The notes under the pieces were generated by a model. The model searched no databases and was not told where the DNA came from. It saw nothing but the letters and a program-made list of their open reading frames with translations. Below are positions 1 through 7,987 of a stretch of 64,000 nt of DNA, piece by piece. Source of the stretch: Bradyrhizobium sp. NDS-1 (GTDB taxonomy: Bacteria > Pseudomonadota > Alphaproteobacteria > Rhizobiales > Xanthobacteraceae); NCBI RefSeq assembly GCF_032918005.1, contig NZ_CP136628.1, forward strand, positions 6,557,501 through 6,621,500, written 5' to 3'. The stretch's first letter is position 1, and each line of letters begins with the position of its first letter. The position numbers and the translations under genes were made by a program.

Positions 1-912
1 GTCGTAAGTCCGTTCCAGCGCACCAAGCATGACGAGCATGTTGAGGTCACTGAGTTTCGAGATTGGCCCCTCGTTCGGCGGCTCCACAATGCGTTCAACG
101 AGGAGCAGCCTCGCATTGGCTGTCATCGCGCGACGGCATGTAGTCAGGATAGAAATTGCTTCCTTGTCGTCCCAATCGTGAATGATCGCCCGCATCACAT
201 AGGCATCAGCCCCCTCCGGAATGGCTTCAAAGAAGCTGCCACCGACGATTTCGCATCTGTCGGCGACACCATCCCGCTTCAGAACTTCGGCCGCCTTCTC
301 GACCACGTGCGGCTGATCAAACAGTGTTCCGCGCAAGCCCTTGTTTGCCGCGAGAATTCCCGCCAGCAATTGGCCTTGACCACCCCCGATGTCGGCCACG
401 TGACGAAAGCGGCTAAAGTCGCAGGCGGCGATGATAGCCTCGATGGCGCCGCGAGAATTGGCTGTCATGGCTCGGTTAAAAATCGCGTTCTCATCGGGAC
501 GGGTGCTGCGATACTCCCATACGCTCTGACCATTGAGATGCCGAAAGGCACTCTCACCGGTGCGCACGCTATGTTCGAGATGGCCCCAAGCCTGCCAGGC
601 ATAAGGTCGCCCGACATATGCCGCCCAGCCGTCCAGTGGGGTCGGTGAATCAGAGCGAAGGCACTCGCTCATCGGGGCGAGCGAAAACGTTCTGTTCTCA
701 CCCTCATGGAAAACACCGACCGAAGCTAATGCCCGCAAGAGTCGATATAGTGTCCTCGGATGGGATCCGCTGAGCCGAGCAAGTTCGTTGCTGCTTAGCG
801 GCCCATGGCTAAGGTGGTCGGCTATGCCAAGACGGGCCGCGACATGAATGGCTTGCGAAATTTGATAGCCGTTGATGAGCCGCGTCAGGTCCGAGAATGC
901 ATTCGTAGTCAT
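1..912 (-). CDS. O-methyltransferase, SAM-dependent (C-terminus beyond window edge)
   Basis: This open frame runs off the left edge, giving 304 codons without a stop. It starts at an ATG at 912 with an AGGAGG ribosome site a few bases upstream. Residues 1-90 look like the N-terminal winged-helix dimerisation domain of the methyltransferase-2 (caffeate/hydroxyneurosporene O-methyltransferase) family. The SAM-binding glycine loop ADIGGGQG is at about 173-180. The HDW motif at 245-247 holds the histidine that acts as general base in plant-type O-methyltransferases. It probably methylates a hydroxyl on a small aromatic or polyketide-like molecule, but the substrate cannot be read from sequence. 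A palindromic operator-like site lies 77-91 bases upstream of the start. Confidence 0.88.
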   Translation of the reverse strand, partial: MTTNAFSDLTRLINGYQISQAIHVAARLGIADHLSHGPLSSNELARLSGSHPRTLYRLLRALASVGVFHEGENRTFSLAPMSECLRSDSPTPLDGWAAYVGRPYAWQAWGHLEHSVRTGESAFRHLNGQSVWEYRSTRPDENAIFNRAMTANSRGAIEAIIAACDFSRFRHVADIGGGQGQLLAGILAANKGLRGTLFDQPHVVEKAAEVLKRDGVADRCEIVGGSFFEAIPEGADAYVMRAIIHDWDDKEAISILTTCRRAMTANARLLLVERIVEPPNEGPISKLSDLNMLVMLGALERTYD

Positions 913-1320
913 GATCTCATCTCCTCCTGGACACGCGATGAAGATCGGGAAGACGTGGACGCAAACGAATTGTATCGGCAGAAATTGGGATACACGGTGT
1001 ATCACGCCCAAGACGCTTCGCGGAACGATTTCAACAGAAGCAGAAGGAGCCTAGGTCGGCTTCGGGCCAATAGCTGACGTTTCCGCCCTGGTTGGCGAGC
1101 ACATGCAGGCGCCAAATGATCGGATCCCAGGCGAAGGGGTCCCCGGCGTCTCAATCAGTTTAACAGCAAAGTTAGGCTTTTTGGCCGGCCTCCGCGGCAT
1201 GCAATGTTGTCGGAGGAACAGAATGTGTCGAGCATTGGATGATGGGCGCCGCGAGATGACGGTCTGCGCGAGGTTAACAATCGCCTTCGTCATTACAAAG
1301 TTCGATTGCTGGCTTTGCGC
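913..1320. other. Intergenic region upstream of the methyltransferase gene
   Basis: About 400 bases lie between the methyltransferase start and the end of the TPR regulator. The half nearest the methyltransferase carries a 15-base inverted repeat (989-1003) and an extra TGTATC half-site at 971-976. Short open frames here have no recognisable domain or convincing ribosome site, so I treat the stretch as promoter region. Confidence 0.5.
989..1003. promoter_or_regulatory. Palindromic operator-like site, GATACAC-G-GTGTATC
   Basis: This is a perfect 7-1-7 inverted repeat 77 bases upstream of the methyltransferase ATG, with a matching TGTATC half-site at 971-976. Flanking TTGGG (985-989 region) and CCCAA extend it imperfectly. 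The geometry resembles binding sites of TetR-type repressors. No TetR gene is visible in the window, so the regulator is unknown; it may lie beyond the left edge. Confidence 0.5.
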
Positions 1321-3114
1321 TTAGGCGGCGCAGCCAGCCTGACCTACACCGATCTTGCGCTGCAGTTCCCTGCAGTATGCCTCAAGCTTGTGCGAGCCAA
1401 GTTCGCGCGCCACGAGCTGGGCGGCATGAACTTCCGCCGCGGCGCCGCGGACGTCGTCGCATTCGAGCTGCAGTGTTGCGATCCGCAGTCGAAGCCTCAC
1501 GGCCTGGACCCGTCCTTCGATGCTCGACCAGAGCTGCCGAGCCAGGTGGAGGTGACGCAAAGCCGCTTCCAGATCACCGGCGGAATGCGCGAGCACAGAT
1601 TGCGCTTCGTTGGTGAGCGCCCGGATCGACGGCATTGGCCATCGATCGGCACTGCCCGACAGCTCCTCAATCAAGACTACCGCTTGCTCGAGGCGGCCGG
1701 TATGCGCCGCGACCAGCGCCAGATGCGCGAACAGGATTCCGCGCCGCTGCAATGTCCACCAGGTCTTACCGATCAAGCTGCGCTCGAGGCTGGCATGGGC
1801 CGCTTCCGCCTCGCCCCGTTCCAGCAGCAGCATGGCGCGGCCGGGTTCGGGACACCAACCGAGCGAATAGGCTCGATCATAAGCTTCGAGCGCCGCGTCG
1901 TCATTGCCGATGGCGGACTGAATGTCGCCGAGGACGCGATTGGCATCGCCGATCGACCACGGCGCATCGCTGTTGAGACGGGACAGTGAATCCTCGATGC
2001 GGGTCAGAGCCTCGCCGAGCGATCCCCTGATGCCAAGGACTTCGGAACGGTGGAGCTGGCACGAGCCGGTCAGTTCGATCCCGCTCTCCGAGCAGAAGCC
2101 CTGGTAGCCCAACGTCCACTGGTCGGCTCTGGCCCAGTCCCCGAACATCCGCGAAGCCCACAGGATGTTGCAGTAGAGAATTCCCCCCATGACCGGATCG
2201 AGCTGGCTGCTGGAGAGCGCCAGGGTCGCCGCATGATCCTGGTCGGCCAGACCGGCCCGCGTGTCGCCAAGGCACAACCGGTAGAAGCCGCGATAGACGA
2301 GGCTCAGCGCCTCGATGCCGACCGCGTCCTTGTGGCGGACTGCGCTATAGGCCTCATCTGCCAGCGACAACGCCAGATCCGGCTCGCCGTCGAAGGCTGC
2401 GACCTTCGATTTCATCCAGAGAACCAGCGCCGCGGTCGCGGCATCCTCGATCTCGCCGGCCCAATCCTCTGCACGGGCGAGCCAGCCCTTGGCGATCGCG
2501 GCCTGGCCGCGCTCGAAGTAAAGGCCGGACAGGGCGACTGCATCAACGACGGCCGACGGCACATTGCCGGCTTCGATATGCGCCGCGATGGCGCGAGCCA
2601 GGACCGGCATGGCCGCATCGGTCCTGCCTGTGCATTGGAGCGCGAGGGCCCATTGATGCAGGTCCGCACCATCGAGAATCCCGGCGGCCTCGGCCGCTTC
2701 GAACAAGGCCGCGGCCTCGGTCCACACCTTCGCGGACGCCGCGCGTTGCGCCCGTGTCCGCATGTCTGTGGCATGCTCGCCAGGCGTCCCGGCAGCAGGA
2801 GCCTGCAGCTCCGGCTCATGGTCGATGCAGAAGCGATAGCCTTTGCCCGGGACATTGCGGATGGCGCCGTCCATGCCGCCCTCGCGCAAGACCGTACGGA
2901 GCAGGCTCACGGCCCGCTGCAACGAATTGTCGGTGACGGTCACGTGCGGCCAGATCGCGTCCAGCAGCTCGTCCTTTTCAATCACCCGGTCGCGGTTGCG
3001 CACGAGATAGGCCAGCAGATCGAACACCCTCGGCTGCAAGGCGACCTCGCGCCGCGCGCACAGAACGACGCGACTCGCTTCGTCGAGCTCGAAGGGTCCG
3101 AACCTGTGGATCAT
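1321..3114 (-). CDS. Winged-helix transcriptional regulator with TPR-like sensor region
   Basis: The protein has 597 residues. Residues 1-97 form an OmpR/PhoB-type winged helix, ending in the typical wing sequence NVPGKGYRF. The remaining 480 or so residues are alanine- and leucine-rich helical repeats of TPR type with no receiver and no membrane segment. This layout (CadC/HilA-like DNA-binding domain fused to TPRs) is common for single-component regulators in Bradyrhizobium. It is transcribed divergently from the DUF4242 gene at 3268, with about 150 bases between starts, so it may control that plus-strand gene group, itself, or both. The signal sensed is unknown. Confidence 0.82.
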   Translation of the reverse strand: MIHRFGPFELDEASRVVLCARREVALQPRVFDLLAYLVRNRDRVIEKDELLDAIWPHVTVTDNSLQRAVSLLRTVLREGGMDGAIRNVPGKGYRFCIDHEPELQAPAAGTPGEHATDMRTRAQRAASAKVWTEAAALFEAAEAAGILDGADLHQWALALQCTGRTDAAMPVLARAIAAHIEAGNVPSAVVDAVALSGLYFERGQAAIAKGWLARAEDWAGEIEDAATAALVLWMKSKVAAFDGEPDLALSLADEAYSAVRHKDAVGIEALSLVYRGFYRLCLGDTRAGLADQDHAATLALSSSQLDPVMGGILYCNILWASRMFGDWARADQWTLGYQGFCSESGIELTGSCQLHRSEVLGIRGSLGEALTRIEDSLSRLNSDAPWSIGDANRVLGDIQSAIGNDDAALEAYDRAYSLGWCPEPGRAMLLLERGEAEAAHASLERSLIGKTWWTLQRRGILFAHLALVAAHTGRLEQAVVLIEELSGSADRWPMPSIRALTNEAQSVLAHSAGDLEAALRHLHLARQLWSSIEGRVQAVRLRLRIATLQLECDDVRGAAAEVHAAQLVARELGSHKLEAYCRELQRKIGVGQAGCAA

Positions 3115-3267
3115 GTCGGTGTGTCCGCGCAGGACGGGAAAGGTTCAGCCAGGCATCAGGAAATGATCAGGCCCTGGTAAGGACGGTCAGCGCCGGCTGC
3201 GCCTATAGCTCCCAGGCGGTCGTTCTTGGCCCATCAGTCGACAACCACACCCCTGAGGAGATCTGAC

Positions 3268-3573
3268 ATGGAACTCTACGTCATTCGCCGCCCGAGCGCC
3301 TGGGCCAACCTCGCCGAGCTCGAAGCTGCAGGCGCGAAATCGGCCCGTATCGGCAATGAGCAGATGCCGGACCGCGTGCGCTGGATCCGCAGCTACGTGG
3401 TGCACGAGGCCGACGGCCGCATCGGCACTTTCTGCATCTATGAGGCGCGCGACGGCGAGTCCATCCGCGAGCATGCGCATCGCGTCGGCATGCCCGGCGA
3501 GGAATTCTACAAGGTCGCCGCCACCGTCGTCGTGCGGGCCGATCCCGCACAGCAGACGGCCGCCGCGGAATAG
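3268..3573 (+). CDS. DUF4242 domain protein (nickel-binding-protein-like)
   Basis: This 101-residue protein begins MELYVIRRPSAW and consists of one DUF4242 ferredoxin-like fold. Typical motifs are the WIRSYV strand and the Y/E...R.HA..G.P element near residues 62-80. The ATG at 3268 is chosen over one 42 bases upstream because GAGGAG sits at 3255-3260. Some family members bind nickel, but the function is generally undefined. It is the first gene of a plus-strand series opposite the winged-helix/TPR regulator, and a hairpin follows its stop codon. Confidence 0.8.
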   Translation: MELYVIRRPSAWANLAELEAAGAKSARIGNEQMPDRVRWIRSYVVHEADGRIGTFCIYEARDGESIREHAHRVGMPGEEFYKVAATVVVRADPAQQTAAAE

Positions 3574-3574
3574 C

Positions 3575-3598
3575 GATCGGCGCGATCATCCGCCGATC
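3575..3598 (+). terminator. Hairpin after the DUF4242 gene
   Basis: GATCGGCG (3575-3582) pairs perfectly with CGCCGATC (3591-3598) across an 8-base loop, one base after the stop codon. There is no T-run, so it may attenuate transcription or stabilise mRNA rather than terminate fully. Confidence 0.45.
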
Positions 3599-3629
3599 AT
3601 GCAACCGATCCAACGATAAGGAGCAACAC

Positions 3630-3851
3630 TTGAACAAGCCCTTCTGGAAATCCCTTCTGCTCATCGCCGGTCTTGCGGCCAGCTCGGTTTTTAGTTCGGC
3701 CGGAACGGCCGATGCAGCGAAGATGAGTTGCATTCAGAAATACAGGCTCTGCAACCAGCGTTGCGCGGGAGCCGCAGGCAGGGGCGACTGGACTGCCTGC
3801 ATCAATCGGACCTGCAACCGGCAATACGACAACTGCGCGTCTAGTTACTGA
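3630..3851 (+). CDS. Small secreted six-cysteine protein
   Basis: The product has 73 residues and starts at TTG 3630, supported by AAGGAG at 3618-3623. A signal peptide covers about residues 1-30 (MNKPFWKSLLLIAG..., cleavage after TADA). The mature part of about 43 residues has six cysteines arranged in three closely spaced pairs, which suggests disulfide bonds in the periplasm or outside the cell. I do not recognise a named family. It sits between the DUF4242 gene and two secreted RDHR-repeat proteins in the same orientation. Confidence 0.7.
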   Translation: MNKPFWKSLLLIAGLAASSVFSSAGTADAAKMSCIQKYRLCNQRCAGAAGRGDWTACINRTCNRQYDNCASSY

Positions 3852-3898
3852 CTACCAGCGCGGGCGTCATCGTCTCGAACCCATCGAAAGGAAATCAC

Positions 3899-4309
3899 AT
3901 GTCCATGCCCTCTCAGGCGTCCGCGCTGAGCCCGTCGCATCGATACCTCGCTGCCCTGCTTGTGCGGCTGCGCCGGTTCGTCAACCGGTCGGTTGCCGAC
4001 ATGCTGGCCAAGCGCGAGCGGGCGGCCACGCAATTCATGATGAAGAAGCTCCGCGACCGGCACGGCAACGATGCCCGCCGCCGCAGCGTTCCCGACGTCC
4101 GCGCCGCGATACTCGTTCTCATGGTTGCCAGCTCGCTCTCGCCCGCCGCGGCGAAGGCGGAGGATCCGGCCGTGCGCGATCATCGCGGCGGCCAGGTCAA
4201 TCAGGCGCCGAGGACATTCTGCGACCCGCGCAGCCACACCCACACGCCAGATGGCGGCTGCGACACGGCGAGAGCCGAACCAAAGCTTCGCGACCATCGC
4301 GCGCGCTGA
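3899..4309 (+). CDS. Exported protein with two RDHR motifs, family unknown
   Basis: The protein has 136 residues; the ATG at 3899 has GAAAGGAAA upstream. A basic N-terminal stretch of about 65 residues precedes a hydrophobic segment (residues 69-87), so it is either exported with a long n-region or anchored. The exported tail carries VRDHR (92-96) and LRDHR (130-134) and two cysteines (108, 121). The same pentapeptide recurs three times in the next gene, which links the two as a family. The function is unknown; repeated Asp-His pairs could bind metal, but that is speculation. Confidence 0.68.
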   Translation: MSMPSQASALSPSHRYLAALLVRLRRFVNRSVADMLAKRERAATQFMMKKLRDRHGNDARRRSVPDVRAAILVLMVASSLSPAAAKAEDPAVRDHRGGQVNQAPRTFCDPRSHTHTPDGGCDTARAEPKLRDHRAR

Positions 4310-4372
4310 GTAACACCTCTTCAAGGCCCCATGGCCGGCGCCGTCAGCGTCGTGCCTCACCAACTCCGACCA

Positions 4373-4392
4373 CGAAGGCAGATCCGCCTTCG
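4373..4392 (+). terminator. Hairpin between the two RDHR-repeat genes
   Basis: CGAAGGC (4373-4379) pairs with GCCTTCG (4386-4392) over a 6-base loop, 64 bases after the first RDHR gene and 50 bases before the second. There is no T-run, so it is probably an attenuator or processing site. Confidence 0.4.
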
Positions 4393-4444
4393 CGGTCCGA
4401 GCCCGCACGTCCCTGCAACAAGATTTCCAACCTAGGAGAAAGCC

Positions 4445-4771
4445 ATGAACTCGCTTTTCAAGTCCAAGCATGCATTCGACAGCAACGCCTCCAAGAAGAC
4501 CGCCTTCAAGACGACGATCGCGCTGGCGATCGGAATGGCAGGCGTGGTGATGACGCTGACCACGGCTTCCGCCGCGACGAATGTCCGTGACCATCGCGAC
4601 AAGCCGGTGGTTCGTGACCATCGCGAGGGACAACCGGAGGTCCGGGATCATCGCAGCGCAGGAGGCGGGGGCGTGACCGTCCGCGACACCCCGCCCAAAC
4701 GAAAGCCGGTCGACTGCCTGGGCAACCTTTGCCACGTCAAGAAGGTCTGCATCGGGTTCGCCTGCATCTGA
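4445..4771 (+). CDS. Secreted protein with triple VRDHR repeat, family unknown
   Basis: This 108-residue product starts at ATG 4445 with AGGAGA at 4434-4439. Residues 1-44 form a long signal peptide (hydrophobic core 24-43, ending ASA-A). The mature chain then shows VRDHR at 47-51, 56-60 and 66-70 and a degenerate VRD at 79-81. A glycine run follows, then a C-terminal four-cysteine segment (91, 96, 102, 107). The repeat and export signal tie it to the preceding gene. The two may be a duplicated secreted pair, and no known domain is apparent. Confidence 0.7.
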   Translation: MNSLFKSKHAFDSNASKKTAFKTTIALAIGMAGVVMTLTTASAATNVRDHRDKPVVRDHREGQPEVRDHRSAGGGGVTVRDTPPKRKPVDCLGNLCHVKKVCIGFACI

Positions 4772-4849
4772 GCCGGCCCGACGGCCGCGGCAACGGATCG
4801 CCGTCGCCGCCGCCGTTATCCCACCAACCGCACATCCGGAGATCAGGAC

Positions 4850-5623
4850 ATGTCCATCACCCTGCAGAACGGGCCGGTTCAGGCCCAGAGCTCGCTCGCC
4901 GCACGAAGCCTCGTGCTCGGCTACGGCGTGGTTTCCTATTCCGTCTTTTTCGGCACGTTTCTCTATGCCGTCGGCTTCGTCTCACAGCTCATCGTTCCGA
5001 AGACGATTGACAGCGGTGCGGCGCCTTCGCCTGCCTATGCACTCGTCGTCAATCTCGGACTGATGTCGCTGTTCGCGGTCCAGCACAGCGGCATGGCGCG
5101 ACAGGGCTTCAAGCGGCTGTTCGCCAGCGTCGCATCGCCTGCGCTCGAGCGCAGCACCTATGTGCTGTTGGCGAGCCTGAGCCTGACCCTGCTGTTCTGG
5201 CAGTGGCAGCCGATGCCGGCGGTGATCTGGTCGATCGAGACGCCGTCGCTCGCCTATGCCGCCGTTGCCGGCCACTTCACCGGCTGGCTCATCGTGCTCT
5301 ACAGCACGTTCCTAATCAGCCATTTCGAGCTGTTCGGCCTGACGCAGGTCGTCTCGCATTTCCTGGGGCGGCTGGCCGCACCCATGAAGTTCAGGACGCC
5401 CGGGCTGTATGGCCTTATCCGGCATCCCATCTATCTCGGCTTCATCGTCGCGTTTTGGACGACGCCGACCATGACGGTCGGTCACCTGCTCTTCGCATCC
5501 GTGACGACCGCCTACATCCTTTTCGGCATCTGGCTCGAGGAACGCGATCTCGTGGCGCTGTTTGGCGATCAGTACCGGCACTACAAGGAAAAGGTCGCGA
5601 TGCTGATCCCCGGCCTGTTATGA
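4850..5623 (+). CDS. mddA: Methanethiol S-methyltransferase, MddA type (membrane)
   Basis: The 257-residue integral membrane protein has about five hydrophobic segments. In the C-terminal half it carries the NnrU/isoprenylcysteine-methyltransferase signature: GLYGLIRHPIYLGFI, then the EERDLVALFGDQYRHYKEKV element typical of SAM-binding ICMT-like enzymes. MddA enzymes of this family, known from Bradyrhizobium and other soil bacteria, methylate methanethiol to dimethyl sulfide. It is last in the plus-strand series and is followed by a strong terminator hairpin. A related NnrU-like methyltransferase with another substrate cannot be excluded. Confidence 0.78.
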   Translation: MSITLQNGPVQAQSSLAARSLVLGYGVVSYSVFFGTFLYAVGFVSQLIVPKTIDSGAAPSPAYALVVNLGLMSLFAVQHSGMARQGFKRLFASVASPALERSTYVLLASLSLTLLFWQWQPMPAVIWSIETPSLAYAAVAGHFTGWLIVLYSTFLISHFELFGLTQVVSHFLGRLAAPMKFRTPGLYGLIRHPIYLGFIVAFWTTPTMTVGHLLFASVTTAYILFGIWLEERDLVALFGDQYRHYKEKVAMLIPGLL

Positions 5624-5930
5624 CGCGCAGGCGGTCATTCGCAACGAAACGGCGGACTGCTGCACGTTCCCTCTTAGCTGGACGACCGGGTGTCGCGAAG
5701 TCACGACACCCGGCTCGTTGGGGACGCGATTGCGCCGCGAAGAAATCGATGCTTTGCTGTCCGTTGACGGTTCTACCTTGCCCATTCCGTTATGAATTGG
5801 CCGGCACTTCGACGTCCGCTATGGGTCACAAGCAGCGGTCCGGGCCGGCGCGGCACGGCGTCCGGCCTACTGCCAACAGCAGGCGTCCAGATCGGCTTGT
5901 CCTTTTCAGCTGACCCCGCCGACAACGGAA
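5624..5930. other. Intergenic stretch with terminator and a possible degenerate repeat
   Basis: Apart from the mddA terminator (5686-5713), the segment at about 5770-5915 resembles, by eye, the intergenic repeats of Bradyrhizobium that are often over-called as short proteins beginning MGHKQ or MSALPP (for example ATGGGTCACAAGCAG at 5820). I see no supported gene here. Confidence 0.35.
5686..5713 (+). terminator. Terminator hairpin downstream of mddA
   Basis: CCGGGTGTCG (5686-5695) pairs perfectly over 10 bp with CGACACCCGG (5704-5713) around an 8-base loop, 63 bases after the mddA stop. It probably ends the plus-strand series that begins at 3268. Confidence 0.65.
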
Positions 5931-6959
5931 TTATTGGCTTGCCGCCGCGGCAGCAGTCGCCACGTACTTCGTGTAGAATTCGGCGACCCGGCCGCGCCAC
6001 ATTCCGACGAACGCCTCTGACGTCACGTTCTCGACCGATTTCCAGGTGCGCTTGAAGGCCGGAAGTGTATTGCCCCAGATTGCGCGTTTGCACCACCGCT
6101 CGCCCTTCTCCTTGCCTTCGCTGCTGGCGCACATGGATTTCCAGGCGAGCCGAGCGGGCTTGCTGATGTGCTCGGCGGCGCCTTCCCAGCCCTGCTGATG
6201 GATCAGGTAGAGATCGCTCATGTCCGGCGTCCGATGCGTGATCCATCCGAACTGGACGCCTTCAGTGATGATCTTGTAGGCGGCCGCGACGGCGTTATCC
6301 CGCGGGCTGCGAATCTGCCCGTAGCCGAACTTGCCGAACTCATAGTGGCTGAGCTGAAAAAGCCCGATATACGACCCTGTGCGTTGATTGGGGTTGAAGC
6401 CGGACTCGATCTTGGCAACCGCCATCATGAAATTGAAATCGAGGCCAAACGCGTCGGAGGCGCGCTTGATCTCTTCGGCCGGCGTTCCGACCGGAATGTC
6501 CTTGAACGCACGCAAGACGATCTCCGCCGGTTTCTCGACGGGCGGCAATTCGGACCAGACATAGTAGACCAGATGACGAAAATCCTGCGTCGACGCCGCT
6601 TTCGGAGCCTCGTTGGACGCATCGCGTTCCGGCGGCAGCGGTTGGACGACATCCTGTCCCAACGACGCCAGTTTTGGCGCGACGGGTTCATCGACGATCT
6701 CCGCTTCGGTGCTCGACGGACTGGAACCTGCTGACGTCTCCGAGCCAGGCGCTACACTTTCTGACCGAAGCGCTGCCGCAAGTCTGGCGGATGCCTCCGC
6801 GTACAAGGCAGGCGTCACCGTGTTCGCAGGCGACGCCATGCTCGCTGCCGCTTCGGGCAGGAGGTCCGGCGCCGTGGCGGCCGGTCTGTTACCGGCGGCC
6901 AGGTAAAGTCCCGCGGATGCGATCACAGCCACGATGCAGCTGGTCTGCCAAACCTTCAT
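5931..6959 (-). CDS. Lytic transglycosylase, SLT domain, exported
   Basis: The protein has 342 residues. A signal peptide or anchor (about residues 8-24) and a proline/alanine-rich linker to about residue 125 lead to an SLT-type transglycosylase domain. The likely catalytic glutamate lies in MAVAKIESGFNP, followed by the conserved GLFQLS element of the Slt/lysozyme-like fold. It would cleave peptidoglycan in the periplasm. It is monocistronic and not close to the flagellar genes, so a cell-wall role independent of flagella is as likely as any. The ATG at 6959 gives a good signal peptide. Confidence 0.82.
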   Translation of the reverse strand: MKVWQTSCIVAVIASAGLYLAAGNRPAATAPDLLPEAAASMASPANTVTPALYAEASARLAAALRSESVAPGSETSAGSSPSSTEAEIVDEPVAPKLASLGQDVVQPLPPERDASNEAPKAASTQDFRHLVYYVWSELPPVEKPAEIVLRAFKDIPVGTPAEEIKRASDAFGLDFNFMMAVAKIESGFNPNQRTGSYIGLFQLSHYEFGKFGYGQIRSPRDNAVAAAYKIITEGVQFGWITHRTPDMSDLYLIHQQGWEGAAEHISKPARLAWKSMCASSEGKEKGERWCKRAIWGNTLPAFKRTWKSVENVTSEAFVGMWRGRVAEFYTKYVATAAAAASQ

Positions 6960-7040
6960 TGCCCGAAGTCTACGGATGGCTTCTGTACGAAGGCTGTTTG
7001 CATGTTCCCCGGCCCGTAGCTGAGTCCTCTTCGTAGAATC

Positions 7041-7841
7041 TTAAGGTTTAAATGTGGTGAACGAGGGCAGGCTCTCTGCCTCGCAGCTCGATGTATCCCC
7101 CCTGGGGTTCCCCGTTCTTTGCCCGGAGGCGAGTTCCGACAGATCATCCAGAACAGCCCGCGCCTCGCTGAAATCATCCTCCGCAAAGAACATGCTGCGG
7201 GTGATCAGAACGGGGATGCCGGCGCGTGAGGCGGCGATCAGGCCGTTGGCGGAATCCTCGATCGCGACGCAGTCCGCCGCACCCAGCTTCAGCCGCGCCA
7301 GCGTTTCGAGATAGACGTCCGGCGCGGGCTTCTTGTGCCCGACGTCGTCGCCGGCAACGATCGCGTCGAACTCCGCAGCCCAGCTCGCCCCCAGCGCCTG
7401 GGCCAGCAGCGCATCGATGTTGCCGTGCGAGGTCGTGGTCGCAATCGCAAGCCGCTGGCCGCGCGACTTCGCCGCAGCGAGCAGCTCGATCACTCCCGGT
7501 CTTAAAGGGCAGCAGCCGGTTTCGACCAGCTCGGCGTAACGCGCGGTCTTGATGCGGTGAAGCGCGGCGATGTCCTCATCGGACAATGGCGCTGCGCTCC
7601 GCAGCCTTGCGTGGTAGGCGCGCATACGCTCCTTGCCGCCGGTCACCCGCAGCAGGTCCTTGTAGACGGCGCGGTCCCACTGCCAGTCGAGACCTTGGCG
7701 GATGAAGGCATGGTTGAAGGCCTGCCGATGCAGTTCCTCGGTTTCGGCCAGGGTGCCGTCGATGTCGAAAATCAGCGCGGCGGCGCGCCGGATCAGTTCC
7801 GCGGCACCGGATGGCGCAATCGTGGCTGTTGCTGCCTGCAT
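7041..7841 (-). CDS. HAD-superfamily phosphatase, CbbY/beta-phosphoglucomutase-like
   Basis: Starting at ATG 7841 the protein has 266 residues; an alternative start at 7904 would add 21 poorly conserved residues. HAD motif I is FDIDGTLAETEE, with both catalytic aspartates. Motif II is the IATTTS strand, motif III is GHKKPAPDVYL, and motif IV is IEDSANGL. The helical cap between motifs I and II is the CbbY/Gph type. It hydrolyses or isomerises a sugar phosphate or similar small phosphoester in the cytoplasm. It is divergent from the SDR-like gene at 7988, and no Calvin-cycle genes are nearby, so the name cbbY is not claimed. Confidence 0.83.
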   Translation of the reverse strand: MQAATATIAPSGAAELIRRAAALIFDIDGTLAETEELHRQAFNHAFIRQGLDWQWDRAVYKDLLRVTGGKERMRAYHARLRSAAPLSDEDIAALHRIKTARYAELVETGCCPLRPGVIELLAAAKSRGQRLAIATTTSHGNIDALLAQALGASWAAEFDAIVAGDDVGHKKPAPDVYLETLARLKLGAADCVAIEDSANGLIAASRAGIPVLITRSMFFAEDDFSEARAVLDDLSELASGQRTGNPRGDTSSCEAESLPSFTTFKP

Positions 7842-7987
7842 GATCAGGACGCCCCTCGGTGACGAGCAACCATCGCCCGAGGTGGAGGGCGAGACAAATC
7901 GCAATATCTTTTGCCGGACCCAAAAATCTCTTATGAGCGGGGACGCGCAGCAGGCGCGAAGGGAACTCCGACCGGCACGGCAGAGAC

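Noticed and set aside
1051..1293. 80-codon minus-strand frame between the TPR regulator and the methyltransferase
   Set aside because: It has no ribosome site, no domain and an Arg/Pro/Ser-rich composition; the region is better explained as promoter sequence.
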